From Platerodrilus igneus (lineage: Eukaryota > Arthropoda > Insecta > Coleoptera > Lycidae): 64,000 nucleotides of DNA. This document shows positions 35,040 to 43,021 of the stretch, piece by piece (position 1 is the stretch's first letter; each line of letters starts with the position of its first letter). The notes under the pieces are model-generated. The model saw nothing but the letters and a program-made list of their open reading frames with translations, was not told where the DNA came from and made no database searches. The position numbers and the translations under genes were made by a program. The DNA is taken from the NCBI GenBank assembly GCA_036346225.1, contig JARFIW010001480.1, forward strand, positions 11,067,001-11,131,000, read 5' to 3'.

Positions 35040-36364
35040 CTGGGTGCTTCAAAAAAATGTATACACACTTTAAACTATTGTAGTTTTCCCGCATTACAAG
35101 GCTAATGTTATATTTCTTCGCCAGGTGCCAGCATAATCGTCCCTCTATGTTATATTATCAGTTGGAATTTGTAATATCAACATGGCGGACGTACGTTTGA
35201 GTTTTGAAGAACGAAAGCAGGTTATTTAGTGGTACTGGAAGTTTGAGAATGTAAATGAAGTTCAAAGACAGTGGAGAAGGGAGTATGATACAGAACCACC
35301 TTCAAGATTAACAATTACACGCATACAAGACAAATTCGAAGTTCATGGAACAGTGTGTGATGTGCATAAAGGTCATTCAGGTCGGCTTCGAACAGCTACA
35401 AGTGATGAGCCATCAACGACAGTCTTGGAACTGTTTCAACGCTCTCTAACAAATCTTCAAGGCAAGGGCACGTGAAAGTGATGTAAGTGCTAGCAGCGTG
35501 CTACGCATTCTGAAGAGAGGCAAGTATCGTGTTTACATTCCAAGGCTGGTGCAACAGCTAAATGACGACGATCCAGATCGAAGGTTGCAATTTTGTGAAT
35601 GGATTCAGGAGATGGTGATACGTGAACCGGGATTTATGGGTAGCATCATTTGGTCGGATGAAGCCCAATTCAAACTTAATGGAACTGTCAATAGGCACAA
35701 TTGTGTTTACTGGTGTGAAGAAAATCCTCACATTACAATTGAAAAGCTGTAAATTTGCCTGGTGTAAATGTGTGGTGCGGTTTGTCTTCAAGGGACTCAT
35801 TGGACCTTTTCGATTTGAAGGCACTGTAACTGGTATTAATTACCTAACAATGCTTGCTGATTCCATATTTCCTGCCATTCGTGCATTATACGGTAATGAT
35901 GATTTTTATTTTCAACAAGATGGTGCTCCGCCGCACTATCACAGGGACGTACGAGCTTACCTGGATCAAAATTTGTCGGGCCAGTGGATAGGACGTAGGG
36001 GGCCAGTCGAGTTTCCAGCACGCTCTCCAGACCATACACCACTGGATTTCTTCTTGTGGGGCACAGTAAAAGATGAGGTGTACAAACGTAAACCACGTAA
36101 CCTAGACATTCTTTGGAATGAGATTCAAGCAGTGTGTAGAAATCTCATTGGACGTTTTGATACGATGTACAGAATCTGTGGTGACTCGTACTCAGAATTG
36201 TATTGATGCTGCAGGTCACCAATTTGAACAGTATTAACATTTGTTATTTATGTTTCATTTACATTGGACTTTCAGCTTTCTATTTTCCTGAAATTTAACT
36301 TTGTAGAACGGTAAATAAATTTTCTATGGAAGTTCAAAGTGTGTATACATTTTTGAAGCACCAG
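35040..36364 (+). mobile_element. mariner-like (DD41D) transposon, full length
   Basis: 1325 bp. The left end CTGGGTGCTTCAAAAAAATG and right end CTGGTGCTTCAAAAATGTAT (reversed) are terminal inverted repeats of ~33 bp sharing GTATACACACTTT. TA flanks both sides, inserted into a TATATA tract. It contains one transposase gene in the plus sense. Confidence 0.95.
35182..36237 (+). pseudogene. DD41D mariner-like transposase, few disruptions
   Basis: ATG at 35182 opens MADVRLSFEERKQVI. An in-frame TAG at 35227 replaces one codon before WYWKFENVNEVQRQWRREYD (first HTH), followed by RLTITRIQDKFEVHGTVCDV and GHSGRLRTA. After frameshifts near 35460: SDVSASSVLRILKRGKYRVY (second HTH), LVQQLNDDDPDRRLQFCEW, IIWSDEAQFKLNG (first catalytic Asp) and RHNCVYWCEENPH. 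After a frameshift at about 35750: GVNVWCGLSSRGLIGPF, FYFQQDGAPPHYHRD (second Asp) and SPDHTPLDFFLWG (third Asp). Between second and third Asp I count 41 residues. The terminus DAAGHQFEQY ends at TAA 36235-36237. About 340 residues, normal for the superfamily. Only a few lesions, so this is a fairly recent insertion. Confidence 0.93.
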
Positions 36365-36459
36365 TATATATATATATATATATAATATATATATATAATA
36401 TATATATTTAAAATATATATATATTTAATATATATATTATATATTGAATTAAGTAACAA

Positions 36460-36498
<39 letters not shown>
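36365..36498. repeat. TA arrays flanking the mariner-like insertion
   Basis: (TA)n with TTTAAA interruptions and a short unique word ATTAAGTAACAATG at 36446-36460 that reappears reversed at 38127-38140. Confidence 0.88.
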
Positions 36499-36502
<4 letters not shown>

Positions 36503-36534
36503 GCATTGGACTACCAGCCGATAGGGGCGCTGTT

Positions 36535-36640
36535 CTAATTCTGAACGCGTGCGTTTTTGGAGATCGCACGTTTTCAGAGTTAAGCACCTTCTCGCTCTGA
36601 TCAGTACTTGGGTGGGTGTACACTGTTTTTTTTTAGGAGC
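36535..36640 (+). pseudogene. 5S rRNA-like module, outer left
   Basis: GAGTTAAGCACC...TCAGTACTTGGGTGGGTG matches the internal control region of 5S rRNA (normally GTTAAGCAAC...AGTACTTGGATGGGTGAC). It is followed by a run of nine T (36625-36633), a possible Pol III terminator. The 5' half is not recognisable as 5S. Confidence 0.65.
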
Positions 36641-37013
36641 ATACATATACATATAACAGTTGCAGGACCGTGTAGCACATCTTGACATGGACGTATATAA
36701 TTATTTAACAATCCCGTACACGAGTTCAATGCAAGTTTTGGTGCTGCATGTGATTTTCGCTTGACATACATTTTATTTATTATACTTGTTAATGTTTGCA
36801 AGACGCCGACACAAAAGGAGGGTTACTTACATTCGCAAAAGAGAGTGCTTGTTATTATGTAATGATCATACGACTATTTCCTCGTCTTTCAGTCCTCTTT
36901 TCGGACGTAGTTTATTAAAATTTTGAGTAATATTAAGAAAACGTGGAGTTTGAATATTTGCTAGGTGCATTCTCATAAGCACTTTACATACCCGGAACGC
37001 GACATTTAATATA

Positions 37014-37135
37014 GACAACGACGATACCATATTGAAAAGCACAGCTTCTCGTCCGATTGCCGCAGTTGAGCAACGTTGAGCGCGGTCAGTGCTTGGGTGG
37101 GTGACCGCTTGGAAACACACCGCGTGTGGTTGTCC
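37014..37135 (+). pseudogene. 5S rRNA-like gene, inner left, full length
   Basis: 122 nt, the length of 5S rRNA, with GATACCATATTGAAAAGCAC, CTCGTCCGAT, GTTGAGCAACGTTGAGCGCG, GTCAGTGCTTGGGTGGGTGA, CCGCTTGGAAACACACCGCG and closing GGTTGTCC, which complements the opening GACAAC. Seven T follow directly (37136-37142), as at a Pol III terminator. Box A, intermediate element and box C positions are recognisable with substitutions, so it is a pseudogene or a 5S-derived SINE head. Confidence 0.85.
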
Positions 37136-37466
37136 TTTTTTTCCTTTTACGCTGGAATATCGTGGTTTTCCCTGACTTTGTAATTTTTATTAAACTACAC
37201 AACCCCAACTTTATATGGAACTGCTGCAGAGCTTTTTTTCAGGTATTAAGAGCTTCGAGAGGTCGTAGGACAAATTTGTGACTTTATACACAGCATCATG
37301 TACGGGATTGTGTAAAGTCGCGAATTTGTCCTACGACCTCTCGGAGCCCTTAATACTTGAAAAAAAGCGCTGCAGCAGTTCCATATAAAATTGGGGTTGT
37401 GTAGTTTAATAAAAATTACAAAGTCAGGGAAAACCACGATATTCCAGCGTAAAAACAAAAAAAAAA

Positions 37467-37580
37467 CTACGGACAGGCGGTGTTCCCAAGCGTCACCCAT
37501 TTAAGTCCTGAACGCGCCCAAAGTTGCTTAACTTCGGTAATGGGACAAGAGCCCGTGCTTTTCAACATGGTATGGTTTTT
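37467..37580 (-). pseudogene. 5S rRNA-like gene, inner right, mirrored
   Basis: Minus-strand reading CCATACCATGTTGAAAAGCA, CTCTTGTCCCATTACCGAAG, TTAAGCAACTTTGGGCGCG, ATGGGTGACGCTTGGGAACA then CCGCCTGTCC, followed by a T-rich run. It occupies the mirrored position of 37014-37135 but differs from it at roughly a quarter of sites, keeping 5S consensus bases in places where the left copy has lost them and vice versa. Confidence 0.85.
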
Positions 37581-37964
37581 TTCTATATTAAATATTGCGT
37601 TCCGGGTATGTAAAGTGCTTATGAGAATGCATCTAGCAAATATTCAAACTCCGCGTTTTCTTAATATTACTCAAAAATTTAATAAACGACGGCCGAGAAG
37701 TGGACTGAAAGACGAGGATATAGTCGTATAATCATTACATAATAGCAAGCACTCTCTTTTGCAAATGTAAGTAACCCTCCTTTTGTGTCGGCGTCTTGCA
37801 ACCATTAACAGGTATAATAAATAAAATGCATGTCAAGCGAAAATCACATGCAGCACCGAAACTTGCATTGAACTTGTGTACGGGATTGTTAAATAATTAT
37901 TTATGTCCATGTCGAGATGTGCTACACGGTCCTGCAACTGCGATATGTATATGTACGCTCCTAA

Positions 37965-38065
37965 AAAAAAAAACAGTGTCCACCCACCCCAAATACTGAC
38001 CAGAGCGAAAAGGTGCTTAACTCTGAAAACGTGAGATCTCCAATAGACGCACGCGTTCAGAATAA
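37965..38065 (-). pseudogene. 5S rRNA-like module, outer right, mirrored
   Basis: Mirrored partner of 36535-36640: minus strand GAGTTAAGCACCTTTTCGCT then GGTCAGTATTTGGGGTGGGT followed by a T run. About 90% alike to its partner. Confidence 0.65.
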
Positions 38066-38923
38066 GAACAGCGCCCTTATCGGGCGGTAGTCCAATGCAA
38101 AATTATATATATATATATATATATTTCATTGTTACTTAATTTAATATATATACCGGGTGTCCCAACGCATACGAAACGCTCGATTACTGCTTAATGGTAA
38201 CTTTTAGCGAAAAAAGTTTCAAATAAATCTTATGTATACTCAAAATGACTACAACATAAAATTAATTAGTATTATACAGGGTGTTCAATAAAAAAGTTCT
38301 TTACAAAAGTTATGTTTTTTTAAATAGAACACCTAGTATTTTATTACAAATTCTGATTGCTCGTATCAAACTAGGGTAACTTTTATCAGGATTACCTATA
38401 CCTAAATCTCATAGTTGTTGAGATATTCAACTTTTATCAAAATCGCATGATTCACTAAAAATTTTTGTAACACCATGATTAAGATGATGATGAACATTTA
38501 ACTTTTGTAGCGGAATAGTATAAACTTGTAGTTAATGGAAACATAACACTAGTTATCAAAATAATATACAGGGTGCCCATAGCATCGCTTTCCGTTTATT
38601 GAACAATTAACGCAAGTAAGTCGCTTATTTCAAATGGAACACCCTGTATATTTTCAAGTAGTAAAATGCAGAATTAAATTCTTTATTAAACAATATTAGG
38701 TTACCCTATATTCATATTCAACCGTTTCCGAGTTATTAGCGAATAATTAAAAATGTTGGTACATAATTCTAAAGTTGGGTAAGTTACTTTGATCACAGGC
38801 GGCGCGGAGCCTACCAAATAATATTAACTATTGGATTTCGTTGCAACAGCAACCATGTTTAAGTTTTGTTTTTGTTGTTTATCAGTTTTGTGTCTGTGTT
38901 GTTGTGAGGTGAACATTTGTAAA

Positions 38924-39425
38924 ATGAAAACCTATAGTCTTAATGCAAGGATTGATATGATATTGGTAGTTGGCGAAGCTGAACAAAATTGTCTATTAGC
39001 TTCAAGAATTTATGTTCAGAAATTTCCTAATCGAATGCATCCTAAAGCTGCATTTGAAAGATTATTGCAACGCTATAGAAGTACTGGTGATGTTGAATAT
39101 TAAAAAACTCAACAAGTAAAGCGTGTTACTAATAGTGAAGGAAATCAATTATTGGTATTGGAATTTGTAGTAGAAAATCCTAATACTAGTTTGCGTAAAA
39201 CCAGTCAAACAATCGGATTGAGTAAACCTAGTGTTTCAAAAATACTAAAAGGCAACAAATTTCACCCATATAAAATTCAGCTTCACCAAGAGCTTAAGGA
39301 TGGGAATTTTCAAAGCAGAGTTGATTTTGGATTATGGGAAAAGGATCTAATCGGAGAAGATGTATATTTTTGAATTTTGTTTTGTTCAGTGATGAAGCAA
39401 CATTCCATAACAATGGTTTTGTTGA
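38924..39425 (+). pseudogene. DUF4817-type transposase N-terminal half
   Basis: ATG at 38924: MKTYSLNARIDMILVVGEAE, SRIYVQKFPNRMHPKAAFER, LLQRYRSTGDVEY, the DUF4817 helix-turn-helix module. A TAA at 39101-39103 stands where the mirrored copy has GAA. The same frame then continues through the loop: LVLEFVVENPNTSLRKTSQT, GLSKPSVSKILKGNKFHPYK, ELKDGNFQSRVDFGLWEKDL to TGA at 39371-39373. One frame shift later, VLFSDEATFHNNGFVE gives the first catalytic Asp motif (FSDEA). The remaining DDE core is absent because the sequence then enters the inverted arm. It cannot be active. Confidence 0.85.
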
Positions 39426-39613
39426 GTGTTTTCATATTCAACATTACCAGTACTTCTACAGCGTTGCAATAATCTTTCAAACGCAGCTTTATTAGGATGC
39501 ATACGATTAGGAAATTTCTGAACATAAATTCTTGAAGCTAATAGACAATTTTGTTCAGCTTCGCCAACTACCAATATCATATCAATCCTTGCATTAAGAC
39601 TATAGGTTTTCAT
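39419..39613 (-). pseudogene. Mirrored N-terminal transposase copy
   Basis: ATG at 39613 on the minus strand gives the same MKTYSLNARIDMILVVGEAE...MHPNKAAFERLLQRCRSTGN with one extra codon (Asn after Pro) and a Tyr-to-Cys change. It keeps the glutamate codon where the left copy has a stop, then leaves the family at the arm/loop boundary. Confidence 0.88.
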
Positions 39614-40414
39614 TTTACAAATGTTCACCTCACAACAACACAGACACAAAACTGATAAACAACAAAAACAAAACTTAAACATGGTTGCTGTTGCAACGAA
39701 GTCAAATAGTTAATATTATTTGGTAGGCTCCGCGCCGCCTGTGATCAAAGTAACTTACCCAACTTTAGAATTATGTACCAACATTTTTAATTATTCGCTA
39801 ATAACTCGGAAACGGTTGAATATGAATATAGGGTAACCTTATATTGTTTAATAAAGAATTTAATTCTGCATTTTACTACTTGAAAATATACAGGGTGTTC
39901 CATTTGAAATAAGCGACTTACTTGCGTTAATTGTTCAATAAACGGAAAGCGATGCTATGGGCACCCTGTATATTATTTTGATAACTAGTGTTATGTTTCC
40001 ATTAACTACAAGTTTATACTATTCCGCTACAAAAGTTAAATGTTCATCATCATCTTAATCATGGTGTTACAAAAATTTTTAATGAATCATGCGATTTTGA
40101 TAAAAGTTGAATATCTCAACAACTATGAGATTTAGGTATAGGTAATCCTGATAAAAGTTACCCTAGTTTGATACGAGCAATCAGAATTTGTAATAAAATA
40201 CTAGGTGTTCTATTTAAAAAAACATAACTTTTGTAAAGAACTTTTTTATTGAACACCCTGTATAATACTAATTAATTTTATGTTGTAGTCATTTTGAGTA
40301 TACATAAGATTTATTTGAAACTTTTTTCGCTAAAAGTTACCATTAAGCAGTAATCGAGCGTTTCGTATGCGTTGGGACACCCAGTATATATATATATATA
40401 TATATATATTTTAA

Positions 40415-40453
<39 letters not shown>

Positions 40454-40487
40454 AAATATATATATTTTTTAAATAGATATATTTGTG

Positions 40488-40526
<39 letters not shown>

Positions 40527-40548
40527 ATAAGCTCATGGACTAGTCTAG

Positions 40549-40824
40549 TATAATAGTTTTTTGATAAAATGTTACGGTACAATTGGGATATTTTAGTCCA
40601 AAAATTAAAACGAAATAATATTTTGCATATATTTAATTACAAATCGACGTTTCGGCAAGGGTTGTTGCCTTTATCAAGATTCTACAAAAGGAAAAGCAAT
40701 CAATACAGTCATCAAAAAAATTTCTTTTAAAAAATTACTTACTTAATTGTTAATGGACTAAAATATGTTTTTGGACTAAAATATCCCAATTGTACCGTAA
40801 CATTTTATCAAAAACTATTATATA
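40549..40824. mobile_element. Small hairpin element with hammerhead-like motif
   Basis: ~55-bp terminal inverted repeats, 40549-40604 (ATAATAGTTTTTTGATAAAA, GGTACAATTGGGATATTTTA) and 40768-40824, are nearly identical and bound a ~160-bp interior. It sits in a TA array, so the host site is TATATA. The interior carries a hammerhead-type core on the minus strand. No coding sequence. Confidence 0.88.
40641..40681 (-). ncRNA. Hammerhead ribozyme-like motif, covariant core
   Basis: Minus-strand core UUGAUAA, stem II GGCAA-CAACCC-UUGCC (5 bp perfect), GAAAC, then GUCGAU with the GUC cleavage triplet. Against the consensus CUGANGA the two changes are at positions 3 and 8, which pair with each other in full-length hammerheads; here C-G is replaced by U-A. 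Closest relatives in the window are the Penelope hammerheads at 57 and 59.8 kb, which share GAAACGTCGA. Confidence 0.65.
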
Positions 40825-40863
40825 TATATATATATATATATATATTTTAAATATATATATTTT

Positions 40864-40913
<50 letters not shown>

Positions 40914-40933
40914 AAATATATTTATATATATTT

Positions 40934-40969
<36 letters not shown>

Positions 40970-41068
40970 TAAATATATATATTTTTAAATATATATATAT
41001 ATATATATATATATTTTTAAATATATATATTTTTAAATATATATATATATATATATATATTTTTTAAA
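40825..41068. repeat. TA arrays with TTTTTAAATATATA units
   Basis: Alternating (TA)n and TTTTTAAATATATATT units, roughly the reverse complement of 34756-34932. Confidence 0.9.
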
Positions 41069-41075
41069 TATATAT

Positions 41076-42835
41076 TAAAATAATCTCCTACCTGAGCACA
41101 ACTTTAATCTACTATTATTTTTTTACATTAGGCGACACCTGAAAAATTTTGTCTGTGTACACCTTTTGGTTTTTAAAAAACGATTACCTGCGTTATTAGG
41201 CAACCAAACAATTAGGCAAACAATTCTTTTTTAATTAATACAATTTTACCTCGCTAGGTGGCCTAATAACTTAAAAACAAATCAATAGAACCTTCTATAC
41301 ACTGCTCTAAAACAGTTATTTTTGTTTACCACGGCTTAGCTCTGTTAACTTCAAGCTTGAAACTCTACTCAGGAAAAATTTTAATTAAAATTTAATAAAG
41401 TTACAAACACTTTACTTTACCTGTGGGTCTTCAGATAAAGCAAAATGGTTATGGCTTAGCGCCCTCTTTTGAATCTAACTCAACTCAAGATATTTATAAT
41501 ACTACTGGTGTTGAATTTACAGAAATCACTATTATCTCAAAGCAAATGGCTGATCGGTCTGTTTACATTTTACAAGCAATTATAAATTTTTACTTTTATT
41601 TTGAGATTATTAGATTTTACGTTCTTACGCTTATGAAAAAGATAACACCTGTAGTCCTTTTGTTCTGTTGGAATGCCCTTCACACTTGTATTATGAAGGA
41701 TTCTCAGAATACCAGGTAAATCTATTAATAAAAATGGTTTTAGTACCAAGACATTTGTTTTAGCACACTCAGAATAAAATGGATAGAAATTAGAATGTTA
41801 AATATTGATACAAATGAATACTTAATCGATGCAGATATCCTCAGCACGAACTCATATTTAATTTTCCTGTTTCTGGATCTCGACCACAAAACACCAACTC
41901 TGCAAAATCGTTTGTTCTGCTGCTTGCGAATAAATAACTTCGACAACTTCTTGTTATCTGGAACGCCTTTGCTACACCAACAGGTTATATTTTACCTTGG
42001 GGCTCCTGGACAAAATCTCAATCTCTTAATATTTTCGTAGTACACCGATTGTATGTATAATCCTGGGCACTATTACATCAAGCTTTGCTTGCTTTAGAAA
42101 CAATTTCACTTTTATTTTTAAATTAAATAAAGCACGAGCTCATGTAAAACACAACTTATATTTTCAGAATATAATGGTAAGATCATTTATAAATCAACAA
42201 ACTTTTGTAACCTAGTTACGCCTTAGTTTTCATTTCTTCTTGGTGCCAACTATTATATATATTTTACATAAATCATAAACACAGAAACTATTTCTAAATA
42301 AATCACTGGATTAAGTTACATATCAAAATTCTAATACAACACATCATAACTTTTCATTGGTTAAAATGTCCAATACGTTAAACTTGCCTTAAATGCTAAA
42401 ATTAAAATACAAAATTGCTTTTACAAATTACATACATATTTTCTTTTTTTATAGTAATACTGTATAAATGTTGCAACTACTAACATATCATTCAAATGCC
42501 ACAAAATGGACTTATTTTGTCGGTTAACTTATTACACTTGCGTTGGATGCTCAAATAAACAACAAAATCGTTTTTTTATAGTTATATAAACCTTTTTAAT
42601 TCATACAGTAATATTCTATATATGCTCCAACTACTATTAGACCCTACAATCATCAAGAAAAGGTTTATCTTTTTCAGAACAGCAAGTACGCAGCCAAGAT
42701 AAATTTCACGTTAGAAGAAGTGTCCTGCATGGAACTCAATTTTTATTTTTACTTTGATCTACAGCCATGTATTTTTTTTAACTCTTAAATCAATCTATAA
42801 CTGTCAAAATTCACTACAATATATATTTTTTAAAT
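41076..42835. other. Unique interior of the TA-rich element, no gene recognised
   Basis: About 1.76 kb. Open frames of 98 codons (41423-41719 plus) and ~80 codons (41795-42040 plus) show no motif I know. TTAGGCAACCAAACAATTAGG at 41197-41217 is a short doubled word, and CATACAGTAATATT near 42604 resembles TATAGTAATACTG near 42450. Confidence 0.4.
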
Positions 42836-42838
42836 GTG

Positions 42839-42885
<47 letters not shown>

Positions 42886-42914
42886 TACATATATATATAT
42901 ATATATATATAAAA

Positions 42915-43015
42915 ATATATATATTTGAAAATATATATTACAAAATATTTTACATATATATTAGAAAAAATATATATATTTCAGTATTTATTATAGACAC
43001 AAACGGCGCCTCATA
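42915..43015 (-). repeat. Right terminal inverted repeat of the TA-rich element
   Basis: Inverted partner of 34666-34770; CTCACA follows at 43016-43021. Confidence 0.88.
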
Positions 43016-43021
43016 CTCACA

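Larger units (their letters stand above)
36440..38150. repeat. 1.7 kb palindrome carrying 5S rRNA-like modules
   Basis: Left arm 36440 to about 37290 and right arm about 37310 to 38150 are inverted copies around a short centre (~37300). Matching landmarks: TTTTGCATTGGACTACCAGC at 36500 with GTAGTCCAATGCAAAA at 38088; CTAGGTGCATTCTCATAAGC at 36961 with its complement near 37625; ACGCTGGAATATCGTGG at 37149 with its complement at 37433. Outside the 5S modules the arms are ~95% alike. Both arms show a matching open frame of ~80 codons (MVSSLSILNVAFRVCKVLMR / IQTPRFLNITQ), 36866-37120 minus and 37480-37731 plus; whether it is coding is unclear. Confidence 0.92.
38153..40384. mobile_element. Foldback DUF4817-type transposon, 2232 bp, TA-flanked
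   Basis: Arms 38153-39115 and 39419-40384 (~965 bp each) are almost identical inverted copies. The ends are CCGGGTGTCCCAACGCATAC and CTGGGTGTCCCAACGCATAC, with TA on both outer sides. The 303-bp loop is single copy. Each arm holds internal CAGGGTGTTC / CAGGGTGCCC words. The left arm plus loop is the 5' half of a DDE transposon up to its first catalytic motif; the right arm is a second 5' half pointing back, joined at GTTGAG near 39425. Confidence 0.95.
34660..43021. mobile_element. TA-rich element with ~100-bp TIRs and 6-bp duplication
   Basis: TATGAAGCACCGTTTGTGTC at 34666 and, reversed, TATGAGGCGCCGTTTGTGTC from 43015 start inverted repeats that stay about 93% alike for roughly 100 bp before dissolving into TA arrays. 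CTCACA lies immediately outside both ends (34660-34665 and 43016-43021), a perfect 6-bp target duplication. The interior consists of TA arrays with several later insertions plus about 1.8 kb of unique sequence (41076-42835). No transposase for this outer element was recognised, so its class is open; 6-bp duplications are known for Mavericks/Polintons and some other groups. Confidence 0.8.

Noticed and set aside
36408..36688. Frames rich in YIYIYI.
   Set aside because: Translation of (TA)n arrays.
34660..43021. Calling the TA-rich element a Maverick/Polinton because of the 6-bp duplication.
   Set aside because: No integrase, polymerase, ATPase or capsid gene is visible, so duplication length alone is too weak.
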